A DNA stretch of 64,000 nucleotides, taken from NCBI GenBank assembly GCA_947168395.1, contig CAMVLT010000012.1, positions 1 to 64,000 of the forward strand, in the 5' to 3' direction. Origin of the DNA: an uncultured Prevotellaceae bacterium (GTDB lineage Bacteria > Bacteroidota > Bacteroidia > Bacteroidales > Bacteroidaceae). The position numbers were made by a program, and so were the translations under genes. The notes under the pieces are model-generated. The model was given only the letters and a program-made list of their open reading frames with translations. It was not told the origin of the DNA and did no database searches. This document shows, in pieces, positions 7,394 to 15,789 of the stretch. The stretch's first letter is position 1, and each line of letters opens with the position of its first letter.

Positions 7394-7439
7394 ATATTAT
7401 TACTCATTACTAATTTCTCATTTATCATTTATCATTTAG
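7304..7439. repeat. Inverted pair of heptamer arrays around a start codon
   Basis: Arm 1 (7304-7332, inside the signal-peptide codons) is GATAAAT-GACAAAT-GATAAAT-like. Arm 2 (about 7408-7439, in the 5' spacer) is its inverse, CATTTAT repeated. The pectinesterase ATG (7393) and its ribosome site lie in the ~75-bp loop. Confidence 0.75.
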
Positions 7440-7450
7440 GCCAAAGGCCG

Positions 7451-9745
7451 CTACATGATTTCCGATATTTCCTGCACGTCCTTGACGCTCTTTAGGTTGT
7501 CGATGATGAGCCGCAGGTCTTGGCGGTCGTGGACGCGCAGTTCTACTGTTCCCGAGAACATACCGTCCTCGCAGGTGACGTTGAGGTTGCGCATGTTGAC
7601 GTTCATCTGCGAGGAGATGATTTGGGTAATCTCGTTGAGCAGGCCCACGCGGTCGATGCCGCCTATGCGGATGGTGGCCACGAAGTAGAGCCGCTTGTGC
7701 ATGTCCCACTTGGCGTCGAGTATGCGGTTGCCGAATCCCGACTTCAGCCTGGCCGCCACGAGGCAGGTGCGCTTGTGTATCTCTATCTGGTTCTTGGTAG
7801 TGATAAATCCCAGTATGTCGTCGCCCGGTATGGGGTGGCAGCAGGTGGGGAATATGTACTGGCGTATGTTGTCGTCGTTGATGTAGATGGGTTTCTTGCG
7901 GTTGAACTTCTCGGGCACGACGAACAGCTCGCTCTCGTCGCGTTTCTGTCCGCGCTCCTCCCATCGTTCGTCCTTGCTGTCCTTGCCAGTCTTGACGAAG
8001 GGCACATAGCGTAGCCAGCCGCCCGACTGCTTCTTCTTGTTCTTGCCGCTAAGCTCGTCGAGGTCTTTCTCGCCCAGCAGGACGGTCTTCTCGCCCAGTG
8101 CCTGGAAGAAATCCTCGCGGTGGCGGAACTCGTGGTACTCGGTCAGCTGGTCGGCCACGGCGATGGTATACTCACGGTCGTGCTTCTTCAGCCAGTCAGC
8201 GAGCAGCTCCTCGCCCCGCTTCTGCACCTCACGCCCTGCACGGCGCAGTATGGCCTGTATCTTGCCCTTGGCCTTGGCGGTGCTGACGAAGTTAATCCAT
8301 GCGGGCTGCACGTGCTGCGACTTCGAGGTGAGAATCTCCACCTGGTCGCCGCTCTGCAGCTTGTGGCTCAGTGGCACGAGCTTGTGGTTCACCTTGGCCC
8401 CGATGCAGTGGCTGCCGAGGAAGGTGTGGATGGAGAAGGCAAAGTCGAGGGCGGTGCATCCGGCAGGCATGGTCTTGATTTCGCCCTTGGGCGTGAAGAC
8501 GAATATTTCGGAGGCAAAGAGGTTGAGCTTGATGGCGTCGAGGAAGTCCATAGCGTCGGGCTGCGGGTCGTCGAGTATCTCCTTGATGGTGCGTAGCCAC
8601 TCGTTCAGTTCGGCCTCGTCCTCGGTGTATTCCTCCTCGTCCTCGCCCTCCTTGTACTTCCAGTGGGCTGCCAGTCCCTGCTCGGCCACCTCGTCCATGC
8701 GGTCGGAGCGTATCTGCACCTCTATCCACCGGCCCTGCTTCGACATGAGGGTGACGTGTAGGGCCTGGTAGCCGTTGGTCTTGGGGTGGTTCAGCCAGTC
8801 GCGCAGACGGTCGGGGTGGCTCTTGTAAATCTTGGAGATGGCCACGTAGATGTTGAAGCACTCGTTCACTTCCTCCTCGCGGCTGCGGGGTGTGAAGATG
8901 ATGCGCACGGCAAGTATGTCGTAGATTTCGTCGAAGGTGACGTGCTTGTTCTGCATCTTGCTCCAGATGGAGTAAGGCGTCTTGACGCGCTCCTTGATCT
9001 GGTACTTGATGCCCATGGCGTTGAGGGCCTCCTCTATGGGCTGTGTGAACTTATCGAACAGCTCGTGGCGCGAGGCCTGGGTAACGGCCAGCTTCTGCTG
9101 GATGATGTCGAACTCCTCGGGGTGCTCGAACTTGAAGCTGAGGTTCTCGAGCTCGGACTTGATTTTGTAGAGTCCCAAGCGGTGAGCCAGCGGGGCGTAG
9201 ATGTAGAGCGTCTCACCGGCTATCTTGTACTGCTTGTTGGCGGGCTGGGAGTCGAGCGTCCGCATGTTGTGCAGACGGTCGGCTATCTTGATGAGTATGA
9301 CGCGTATGTCATCGCTCATCGTCAGCAGCAGCTTCTTGAAGTTCTCGGCCTGGGCCGACGCCTGCTCGCCGAAGATGCCGCCGCTGATCTTGGTCAGTCC
9401 GTCCACAATCTGGGCTATCTTGGGGCCGAAGATGTTCTCAATGTCCTCTACGGTGTAGTCGGTGTCCTCCACCACGTCGTGCAGCAGTGCCGAGCAGATG
9501 CTGGTAGAGCCGAGCCCTATCTCCGAACAGGCTATCTGGGCCACGGCGATGGGGTGCATGATGTAAGGCTCGCCCGACAGTCGGCGCACGCCTTTATGAG
9601 CCTGGCGCGCAAAGTTGAAGGCTTTGGTAATCAGGTCAACCTTCTTGCGGTGGCGCGAGGCCAAATAGCTATCCAACAGTTGACGGAACGCGCCGTTGAT
9701 CAGCTCGTCGTCTGCCTGTTCGCGTTTTCTCTCTTCTTCATCCAT
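7451..9745 (-). CDS. rsh: Bifunctional (p)ppGpp synthetase/hydrolase (RelA/SpoT homologue)
   Basis: 764 residues with the full long-RSH layout. The HD hydrolase domain (about 40-200) has EPYIMHPIAVA and LLHDVVEDTDY with metal ligands, and IKIADRLHNMRTL. The synthetase domain (about 260-370) has IYDILAVRIIF, KTNGYQALHVTLM and WIEVQIRSDRMDEVAEQGLA. A TGS domain (about 410-470) contains VFTPKGEIKTMPAGCTALDF, and an ACT domain ends the protein (VATIRIGGIDRVGLLNEITQ). Both activities look intact. It makes and degrades the stringent-response alarmone. It is the fifth gene of the parA-parB-DUF5683-mltD-rsh run, an arrangement seen widely in Bacteroidota. The spacer to mltD is a heptamer array. Confidence 0.95.
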   Translation of the reverse strand: MDEEERKREQADDELINGAFRQLLDSYLASRHRKKVDLITKAFNFARQAHKGVRRLSGEPYIMHPIAVAQIACSEIGLGSTSICSALLHDVVEDTDYTVEDIENIFGPKIAQIVDGLTKISGGIFGEQASAQAENFKKLLLTMSDDIRVILIKIADRLHNMRTLDSQPANKQYKIAGETLYIYAPLAHRLGLYKIKSELENLSFKFEHPEEFDIIQQKLAVTQASRHELFDKFTQPIEEALNAMGIKYQIKERVKTPYSIWSKMQNKHVTFDEIYDILAVRIIFTPRSREEEVNECFNIYVAISKIYKSHPDRLRDWLNHPKTNGYQALHVTLMSKQGRWIEVQIRSDRMDEVAEQGLAAHWKYKEGEDEEEYTEDEAELNEWLRTIKEILDDPQPDAMDFLDAIKLNLFASEIFVFTPKGEIKTMPAGCTALDFAFSIHTFLGSHCIGAKVNHKLVPLSHKLQSGDQVEILTSKSQHVQPAWINFVSTAKAKGKIQAILRRAGREVQKRGEELLADWLKKHDREYTIAVADQLTEYHEFRHREDFFQALGEKTVLLGEKDLDELSGKNKKKQSGGWLRYVPFVKTGKDSKDERWEERGQKRDESELFVVPEKFNRKKPIYINDDNIRQYIFPTCCHPIPGDDILGFITTKNQIEIHKRTCLVAARLKSGFGNRILDAKWDMHKRLYFVATIRIGGIDRVGLLNEITQIISSQMNVNMRNLNVTCEDGMFSGTVELRVHDRQDLRLIIDNLKSVKDVQEISEIM

Positions 9746-9764
9746 AGTTTCTTCCTTTCCTTTT

Positions 9765-9806
9765 CATTTCTCATTCCTCGTACCTCGTACCTCGCACCTC
9801 GCACCT
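9765..9806. repeat. Heptamer array between rsh and mltD-like gene
   Basis: Six 7-bp units in register: CATTTCT, CATTCCT, CGTACCT twice, CGCACCT twice; degenerate units continue (CGAAATC) to the mltD-like stop at 9815. Confidence 0.8.
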
Positions 9807-9814
9807 CGAAATCC

Positions 9815-11200
9815 TCACCTCACCTTCAGCTTCTTTCCGGCCCGGATATTGTTGCCGCGAATGCCGTTCAGCTTGCGAAGCTTGGCCACGGTGGTGCCGT
9901 TGCGCTTGGCTATCTGCGAGAGCGTCTCACCCCGTCGGATGGTCACGCTGCGCGAGGCCGACGCCTTGCTGCGGCGGGAGCGCTTCGAGGCACGGCTGCT
10001 GCGCGACCTGCGGCTCGTCACCTTCTTCTTGCTCACGAAGGTGGGCGCATCATCGTTGACGGCCACCTCGTCGCGACGTGTCAGCAGCTCGCTGGTGTTG
10101 TAGTTGTAGATGGAGTCCTGACTGTCGATGAAGCGGGTGACGTCGCCCAGCTCCATTTTGATGGCCGACAGCTTGGTAGTGCCGGGCACAATGTCGCGGC
10201 GGTACTCGGGATTGAGGGCACGCAGCATATCGATGTCGAGGCCAAGGACGGCGGCCACCTGCGCCAGATGAACGTTGCGGCTGACGACGACGGTGTCGGT
10301 CTTCACCGGCAGCGTGGTGCGCAGCGGGCAGATGTTGTGGTCGCTGTAGTAGGTCATGATGTAGTTGGCGGCAATGAATGCGGGCACGTAGCCTCGCGTT
10401 TCACGGGGCAGGTAAGGGTATATCTGCCAATAGTCCTTCTGGCCGCCTGCACGGTGGATGGCCTTGCTGATGTTGGCAGGGCCGCAGTTGTAGGAGGCAA
10501 TGACCAGGTTCCAGTCGCCGAAAATCTTGTAGAGGTCGCTCAGGTAGTGGGCGGCGGCATAGCTGGCCTTGACGGGGTCGCGGCGCTCGTCGACCAGCGA
10601 GTTCACCTCCAGACCGTACTGCTTGCCCGTAGTGAGCATGAACTGCCAAAGACCGGTAGCCCCCACACGCGACACGGCCTTCGGGTTGAGGGCCGACTCG
10701 ATGACGGGCAGGTACTTCAGCTCCAACGGCAGCCCGTAGGCCTCGAGGGCTTCCTCGAAGATGGGCATGTAGAAGTTGCAGGCTCCCAGCATGTAGCTGA
10801 CGGAGTAGCGCAGACGGCCGCTGTAACGTTCGATGAACTTCTGCACCACCTCGTTGTAGGGCATGTCCATAACGGTCGGCAGGCGGCGCAGACGGTCAAT
10901 GTACACCTCGCGGTCGAAGGTGGGGTTCTCGGCTGCCGTGCGGCAGTCGCCGTCCTGACTCAGATAGGTCTTCGACATATAGAGGTTCATCAGCGAGTCC
11001 AGGTCGTAGGTCATGGCCTCGGGGAAGTCGATGACCTCCTCGTTGCCTTCCTCGTCGGTCACGGTGACTTCATCCTCGGTCACCACCTCTTCCTCGTATT
11101 CTTCTTCTTCATCGTCATCATCTATATCGATAACGTCCTGCGCCAGCAGGGCACTGGATGAGGCGAACAGCATCGCCAGCAGCAATAGGTATTTCTTCAT
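9815..11200 (-). CDS. MltD-like lytic transglycosylase with LysM
   Basis: 461 residues. Signal peptide MKKYLLLLAMLFASSSALLA. Residues about 24-50 form a very acidic low-complexity stretch (IDDDDEEEEYEEE). The SLT catalytic domain (about 130-270) has YLPVIESALNPKAVS, with the catalytic Glu in IESAL, then GATGLWQFML and IASYNCGPANI. A LysM domain closes the protein (RRGETLSQIAKRNGTTVAKL), preceded by a Ser/Arg/Lys-rich linker. It cleaves peptidoglycan glycan strands to 1,6-anhydro products in the periplasm. It is separated by only 6 bp from the DUF5683 gene upstream, so it is co-transcribed with the parAB group. Confidence 0.92.
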   Translation of the reverse strand: MKKYLLLLAMLFASSSALLAQDVIDIDDDDEEEEYEEEVVTEDEVTVTDEEGNEEVIDFPEAMTYDLDSLMNLYMSKTYLSQDGDCRTAAENPTFDREVYIDRLRRLPTVMDMPYNEVVQKFIERYSGRLRYSVSYMLGACNFYMPIFEEALEAYGLPLELKYLPVIESALNPKAVSRVGATGLWQFMLTTGKQYGLEVNSLVDERRDPVKASYAAAHYLSDLYKIFGDWNLVIASYNCGPANISKAIHRAGGQKDYWQIYPYLPRETRGYVPAFIAANYIMTYYSDHNICPLRTTLPVKTDTVVVSRNVHLAQVAAVLGLDIDMLRALNPEYRRDIVPGTTKLSAIKMELGDVTRFIDSQDSIYNYNTSELLTRRDEVAVNDDAPTFVSKKKVTSRRSRSSRASKRSRRSKASASRSVTIRRGETLSQIAKRNGTTVAKLRKLNGIRGNNIRAGKKLKVR

Positions 11201-11206
11201 AATCTT

Positions 11207-11959
11207 CTAAAAGTTGAGTTGACAGTTGACACCTAACGAAGAGGCGTACACGGGGTTTTCAGAAAGGGGGTTGCCGATGACCGCAGGCTGCACCTTCAGA
11301 CTGAGGTCCTTGGAGATGTCGAACACCGACAATTCGGCATCGACATAGGCATCGATGACAGAGAGGGCATAGACGCCAATCATCACGAAAAAGCTCAGGT
11401 CGCGATAACGGCGGAAGCGGTCCTTGCGGCTCTTGAAGATGCTCTTGTAACGTTCGATGTTCGAGTCGGTAATCTGACGTCCCAAGTGCAGGAACTGGTT
11501 GTATCTGGCTGTCCCCGGGTCGTCGTCCATAATGTCAAGGTAGGCCTGCGAATAGTCCTTGTACATCATGTTGTTCCACGTCAGGGCATAGATGCAGCCC
11601 ATGAAACCACCATAGATAATAGGCAGCTTCCAGTACTTGCGGTTGTAAATCTGACCGCCACCCGGAATCACCAGTGCTAACCAGAGTGCCCGCTTGGGAT
11701 TGGGCGTCCACGTCGACCAGTCGCGCTTCTTCCTGGGCTTGGCGGGTTCATCGTTGAGTGCCATCTGCAGAGCCTTGTGGAGTGAGGAGTCGGGGGCAGC
11801 CACCGTGTCCAACGGAGCAAGGTCACGCAGCAGTGCCGAATCGCTGCTGATGACGAAGGTCGAGTCGTTGCCGATGGCCATAGTCCGCAAGGAGTCAGTC
11901 TGGGCGTGACATACCAGCCCGACGACTGCCAACAGCCATATAATCAGTAGTTTCCTCAT
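11207..11959 (-). CDS. DUF5683 membrane protein of the parAB cluster
   Basis: About 250 residues. The start is the ATG at 11959 (MRKLLIIWLLAVVGLVCHAQ, signal peptide); the frame opens 15 bp earlier inside a heptamer array, which is unlikely to be the native start. After a Ser/Asp-rich stretch comes the DUF5683 signature NPKRALWLALVIPGGGQIYN, then RKYWKLPIIYGGFMGC and a further hydrophobic segment FFVMIGVYALSVIDAYVDA. The function is unknown; the family sits between parB and a lytic transglycosylase in many Bacteroidota, suggesting a cell-envelope role. Confidence 0.85.
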   Translation of the reverse strand: MRKLLIIWLLAVVGLVCHAQTDSLRTMAIGNDSTFVISSDSALLRDLAPLDTVAAPDSSLHKALQMALNDEPAKPRKKRDWSTWTPNPKRALWLALVIPGGGQIYNRKYWKLPIIYGGFMGCIYALTWNNMMYKDYSQAYLDIMDDDPGTARYNQFLHLGRQITDSNIERYKSIFKSRKDRFRRYRDLSFFVMIGVYALSVIDAYVDAELSVFDISKDLSLKVQPAVIGNPLSENPVYASSLGVNCQLNF

Positions 11960-11962
11960 CTC

Positions 11963-12032
11963 TTCAACGTTCAATGTTCAATGTTCAACGTTCAATGTTC
12001 AATGTTCAATGTTCAACGTTCAATGTTCAACG
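11963..12032. repeat. Ten-unit heptamer array TTCAAYG
   Basis: Ten exact-register 7-bp units alternating TTCAATG and TTCAACG. On the minus strand the array encodes the last residues of ParB (NVEH) and its stop codon (12020-12022), and forms the whole spacer up to the DUF5683 start. Confidence 0.9.
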
Positions 12033-12946
12033 TTCCTGTCGAGCACGTTCATGATGCGCTCCAATTCCTCCTCGTTGGCAAACGAGATGCTGATTTTGCC
12101 CTTGCCCTTCGGCGAACAGGTCATCTGCACCTTGGTCTGGAAGAAATCGGACAAGCGCTGACGCAGCATATCATACTCCGGCGGCAGCTGCGACTTGGCA
12201 CCGGGCTTCTTGCCGCCAAGCACGTCCTCGCCGTTCTTCAGCTGCTGCACCAGTTCCTCCACCTTGCGGACGGAGTAGCCCTGCTTCTGCACCTCCTTGA
12301 ACAGCTTAATCTGCATGCTGGGGCTGTCTAACGACAACAAGGCACGGGCATGTCCCATGTCGATGTCGCGGTCCTTCAGGGCCATCTGCACCTGGGCAGG
12401 CAACTTCAGCAGGCGCAGGTAGTTGGTAACGGCGGCACGGCTCTTGCCCACGCGCTCCGAGATGCGAGCCTGGGTCATGCCGGTGGTCTCGGCCAAATGC
12501 TGGTAGGCCAGGGCTATCTCAATGGCGTTCAAGTCCTCACGCTGGATGTTCTCCACCAACGCCATTTCCATCACGTTCTCGTCCTCGACGGTACGGATAT
12601 AGGCGGGAATAGTGGTCAGCCCCGCCAACTGCGAAGCCCGCCAGCGGCGCTCGCCGGCAATAATCTGGTAGCGGCCGTCGGCCACCTGACGCAGCGTCAC
12701 CGGCTGGATGATGCCAATCTCGCGGATGCTGTTGGCCAGCTCCTGCATAGCCTCCTCGTCGAACTCGCGGCGGGGCTGGTTGGGGTTAGGCTCAATCTGC
12801 GAGATTGCTATCTCGTTCAGGTTCGACGAGCCTTCCGTCTTCACCTCTGTCGTGTCAATCAGCGCGTCAAGTCCGCGACCGTTGCCTATCTCGTCAAGTC
12901 CGCGGCCCAGCACGCCCGCACTTGCATACTTCTTTTTTACAGCCAT
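12020..12946 (-). CDS. parB: Chromosome-partitioning protein ParB
   Basis: 308 residues. The N-terminal ParB/Srx domain has the CTP-site motifs GERRWRASQLAGL and ENIQREDLNAIEIALAY. A central helix-turn-helix follows (TGMTQARISERVGKSRAAVT, then NYLRLLKLP), and a C-terminal dimerisation region (ISFANEEELERIMNVLD). ParB spreads from parS as a CTP-dependent clamp and loads SMC. The last four residues and the stop codon are encoded by a heptamer array. It starts 15 bp after parA. No full parS (TGTTTCACGTGAAACA) was noticed in the window. Confidence 0.95.
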   Translation of the reverse strand: MAVKKKYASAGVLGRGLDEIGNGRGLDALIDTTEVKTEGSSNLNEIAISQIEPNPNQPRREFDEEAMQELANSIREIGIIQPVTLRQVADGRYQIIAGERRWRASQLAGLTTIPAYIRTVEDENVMEMALVENIQREDLNAIEIALAYQHLAETTGMTQARISERVGKSRAAVTNYLRLLKLPAQVQMALKDRDIDMGHARALLSLDSPSMQIKLFKEVQKQGYSVRKVEELVQQLKNGEDVLGGKKPGAKSQLPPEYDMLRQRLSDFFQTKVQMTCSPKGKGKISISFANEEELERIMNVLDRNVEH

Positions 12947-12961
12947 TATATTTCTTAACTC

Positions 12962-13723
12962 TTAATTCTTCAGAATGATTTCTTTTGCCAGTGCCAGATG
13001 GTTCTTCGAGCCTGTGGAGTCGGCATCATACAGAATGACGGGCAGACCGTGCGACGGACACTCCGACAGCTTCACGTTGCGCTGGATGACGGTCTTGAAC
13101 ACCAGCTCCTGGAAGTGGCGCTTCACCTCGTCGTATATCTGGTTGGCCAGACGCAGACGTGAGTCGTACATCGTCAGCAGGAAACCCTCAATCTCCAGCT
13201 TCGGGTTCAGCCTCGACTTGATAATCTTGATGGTGTTCAGCAGCTTCGAGATACCCTCCAAGGCGAAATATTCGCACTGGACGGGAATGATGACCGAGTC
13301 GGCTGCCGTCAGGGCATTCACGGTGATGAGTCCCAACGACGGTGAGCAGTCTATCAGTATGTAGTCGTAGTCACCCTCGATGGGGGCAAGCAGTTGCTTG
13401 ATGACCTTCTCGCGGTTCTCGAGATTCAGCATTTCTATCTCGGCGCCCACCAGGTCAATGTGGCTGGGGATGATATCGAGCCCCTCAATGTCTGTTGTAT
13501 AAATAGCGTCGTGTACGTCGGCTTTGTCAATAATACACTCGTAAAGCGAGCAGTCTATCTGCTTGATGTCAACACCCAAACCGCTCGAGGCGTTGGCCTG
13601 AGGGTCAGCGTCTACCACCAGCACGGTCTTCTCTAACGTAGCCAATGATGCTGCCAGATTGATGGTCGTCGTGGTCTTTCCCACGCCACCTTTCTGGTTA
13701 GCCAATGCAATGATTTTTCCCAT
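12962..13723 (-). CDS. parA: ParA/Soj partition ATPase
   Basis: About 253 residues. MGKIIALANQKGGVGKTTTT holds the deviant Walker A with both lysines; Walker B-like strand is YDYILIDCSPSLG, and VIIPVQCEYFALEGI follows. The start is the ATG at 13723 (MGKII), two codons inside the longest frame. ParA binds DNA non-specifically as an ATP dimer and moves ParB-parS complexes. It is the first gene of the operon, with its own promoter box at 13754-13762, divergent from surE. Confidence 0.95.
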   Translation of the reverse strand: MGKIIALANQKGGVGKTTTTINLAASLATLEKTVLVVDADPQANASSGLGVDIKQIDCSLYECIIDKADVHDAIYTTDIEGLDIIPSHIDLVGAEIEMLNLENREKVIKQLLAPIEGDYDYILIDCSPSLGLITVNALTAADSVIIPVQCEYFALEGISKLLNTIKIIKSRLNPKLEIEGFLLTMYDSRLRLANQIYDEVKRHFQELVFKTVIQRNVKLSECPSHGLPVILYDADSTGSKNHLALAKEIILKN

Positions 13724-13753
13724 TTTCAATCCTTTTACTTACACAAATAGGGT

Positions 13754-13814
13754 GCAAAGATACAAAATAATTGATAATTGACAATTGACATTTGATAATT
13801 TTTAGTAATTTTGC
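13754..13814. promoter_or_regulatory. Divergent promoters between parA and surE with heptamer array
   Basis: Minus-strand -7 box TATCTTTGC (13754-13762) serves parA. Plus-strand TAATTTTGC (13806-13814) serves surE, 20 bp before its ATG. Between them four heptamers ATTGATA, ATTGACA, ATTGACA, TTTGATA (13770-13797) fill the shared upstream region. Confidence 0.6.
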
Positions 13815-13833
13815 AGCCAAACTTGATATATTT

Positions 13834-14622
13834 ATGGAAAAAGAACGTCCTTTGATACTCATTTCCAATGATGACGGCTACCAGGCGAAGGGTATCAACA
13901 GCCTTATCGATATGCTCCGGCCAGTAGCCGATATTGTCGTCTGTGCCCCCGACGGTCCCCGCTCCGGATTCTCGTGCGCCTTCTCGGCCGAGATTCCATT
14001 GAGGCTCACGTTGCAGCGACAGGAGAAGGGAGTCGAGGTGTGGTCGTGCAACGGTACTCCCGTCGACTGCGTAAAAATGGCACTCGACAACATTGTCAGC
14101 CGACGCCCCGACATGGTTGTAGGTGGCATCAACCACGGCGACAACTCGTCGGTCAACAGTCACTACAGTGGCACGATGGGCGTGGTGCTCGAGGGCTGCA
14201 TGAAGTACATCCCCTCAGTAGCCTTCTCGCTGTGCGACCACCGTGCCGATGCCGACTTCGAGCCGATGCGTCCTTGGGTGGTCAGCATCACCCAGCGGGT
14301 GCTGAAGGAGGGCCTGCCCAAAGGTGCCTGCCTGAATGTGAATTTCCCGGACCCCTCCAACCTCCCCTGTTTAGGGGAGGCCTTCCGTGGTGTCCGCATC
14401 TGCCGCATGGCGATGGGCCGCTGGGTGAACGAGACTGTCAGGTACCACCACGTGCGTGACTACGATTACTGGTGGATGGCAGGCGAATTCGTCAACGACG
14501 AGCCTGACGCTGAAGACACCGACCGCTGGGCACTGAGCCACGGCTACGTGGCCATCACGCCGACACTGATTGACGTCACCCACTACGGACTGCTAAGACA
14601 AATGGAGGACTGGCGGCTATGA
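13834..14622 (+). CDS. surE: 5'/3'-nucleotidase SurE
   Basis: About 262 residues from the ATG at 13834 (MEKERPLILISNDDGYQAKG). The metal-binding DD pair is in SNDDG, the Ser/Asn ligands in APDGPRSGFSCA and GINHGDNSSVNSHYSGTMG. SurE is a divalent-metal nucleotide phosphatase. Residues near DPSNLPCLGEA come from a 32-bp palindromic repeat (14350-14381) inserted in frame; the same peptide occurs in the neighbouring LpxB. The stop overlaps the lpxB ATG by 4 bp (ATGA), so the two are translationally coupled. Confidence 0.93.
   Translation: MEKERPLILISNDDGYQAKGINSLIDMLRPVADIVVCAPDGPRSGFSCAFSAEIPLRLTLQRQEKGVEVWSCNGTPVDCVKMALDNIVSRRPDMVVGGINHGDNSSVNSHYSGTMGVVLEGCMKYIPSVAFSLCDHRADADFEPMRPWVVSITQRVLKEGLPKGACLNVNFPDPSNLPCLGEAFRGVRICRMAMGRWVNETVRYHHVRDYDYWWMAGEFVNDEPDAEDTDRWALSHGYVAITPTLIDVTHYGLLRQMEDWRL
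14350..14381 (+). repeat. In-frame GACCCC palindrome in surE
   Basis: GACCCCTCCAACCTCCCCTG followed by TTTAGGGGAGGC; identical to the left arm of the element in lpxB (15132-15163). It encodes PSNLPCLGEA. Confidence 0.85.
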
Positions 14623-15764
14623 AATATTACCTGATTGCCGGTGAGGCCAGCGGCGACCTGCATGCCTCGCGCCTCATGAGGTCGCTGAAAGCCCGGGATG
14701 CTGAGGCAGAGTTCCGCTATTTCGGAGGCGACCTGATGGCGGCTGAGGGCGGCACGCTGGTGAAGCACTACCGCGAGCTGGCCTACATGGGATTCATCCC
14801 CGTACTGCTGCACCTGCCCACCATCCTGCATAATATGAAGGTGTGCAAGCGCGACATCATGGCGTGGCAGCCCGACGTGGTCATCCTCGTCGACTATCCT
14901 GGCTTCAACCTGAAGATTGCCAAGTACTTGCACCGGCAGAATATCAAGGTCTACTATTACATCTCGCCCAAGATTTGGGCATGGAAGGAGTACCGCATCA
15001 AGAACATCAAGCGCGACGTTGACGAGCTTTTCTCCATCCTGCCTTTCGAGGTGGAGTTCTTCGAAAAGAAGCACCACTACCCCATCCACTATGTCGGCAA
15101 CCCTACGGCGCAGGAAGTGAGGGAGTATAAAGACCCCTCCAACCTCCCCTGTTTAGGGGAGGCTCACGACACTCCCCCTAAACAGGGGGAGACGGAGGGG
15201 GTCATCGCCCTTCTCGCCGGCTCCCGGAAGCAGGAAATCAAGGACAACCTGCCCGCCATGATTGAGGCCACGCGCCACCTGGCCGACCGCTACGACATCA
15301 TTCTGGCTGGTGCGCCCTCCATTCCGCCCGAATACTACGAGCCTTTCCTGAAAGGCAGCTCCGTGCGCCTTGTGGTGAACGAGACCTATCGGCTGCTGTC
15401 GGAAGCCACCGCTGCCCTCGTCACCAGCGGCACGGCCACACTCGAAACCTGCATGTTCCGCGTGCCGCAGGTGGTGTGTTACTACACACCGCTGAAACGT
15501 TTCATCGGAATGATGCGCCGCCTGGTGCTGAATGTGAAGTATGTCTCGCTGGTCAACCTCATTGCCGACCGTGAGGTGGTGACCGAGTTAGTGGCCGATA
15601 CCTTCAGCGTCGACAACATTCGCCGCGAACTGGAAAAGATTCTGCCCGGAGGCCCCGACCGCCAGCGCATGCTCAAGGATTACGAAGAGGTACACCGCCG
15701 CCTCGGCGAGAGCGATGCTCCCGACCGTGCGTCAGAAATCATGATTCAACTTCTTACCAACTAA
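14619..15764 (+). CDS. lpxB: Lipid-A-disaccharide synthase LpxB
   Basis: 381 residues, starting MKYYLIAGEASGDLHASRLM, the canonical LpxB N-terminus. Other landmarks: AYMGFIPVLLHLPTI, VVILVDYPGFNLKIAKYL, VYYYISPKIWAWKEYRI, LLAGSRKQEI and VTSGTATLETCMFRVPQVV. It joins UDP-diacylglucosamine and lipid X into the lipid A disaccharide at the inner membrane. Between VREYKD and VIALLAGSRK a 72-bp palindrome (24 codons) encodes DPSNLPCLGEA and HDTPPKQGETEG; ordinary LpxB proteins have a short loop here, so it is an insertion tolerated on the surface. Coupled to surE by ATGA overlap. Confidence 0.95.
   Translation: MKYYLIAGEASGDLHASRLMRSLKARDAEAEFRYFGGDLMAAEGGTLVKHYRELAYMGFIPVLLHLPTILHNMKVCKRDIMAWQPDVVILVDYPGFNLKIAKYLHRQNIKVYYYISPKIWAWKEYRIKNIKRDVDELFSILPFEVEFFEKKHHYPIHYVGNPTAQEVREYKDPSNLPCLGEAHDTPPKQGETEGVIALLAGSRKQEIKDNLPAMIEATRHLADRYDIILAGAPSIPPEYYEPFLKGSSVRLVVNETYRLLSEATAALVTSGTATLETCMFRVPQVVCYYTPLKRFIGMMRRLVLNVKYVSLVNLIADREVVTELVADTFSVDNIRRELEKILPGGPDRQRMLKDYEEVHRRLGESDAPDRASEIMIQLLTN
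15132..15203 (+). repeat. 72-bp in-frame palindrome in lpxB
   Basis: Left arm GACCCCTCCAACCTCCCCTG... and right arm, inverted, GACCCCCTCCGTCTCCCCCTG..., separated by 8 bp (CTCACGAC). Length is exactly 24 codons and no stop is created. Confidence 0.88.
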
Positions 15765-15789
15765 CGTCCTGCTACGCTGACTTCAACTC

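Noticed and set aside
8786..11161. Long plus-strand open frame of about 790 codons opposite rsh and mltD
   Set aside because: It is antisense to two well-supported genes, its composition (Val, His, Leu, Ala rich, no domain) is that of an antisense frame in GC-rich DNA, and it crosses an intergenic heptamer array.
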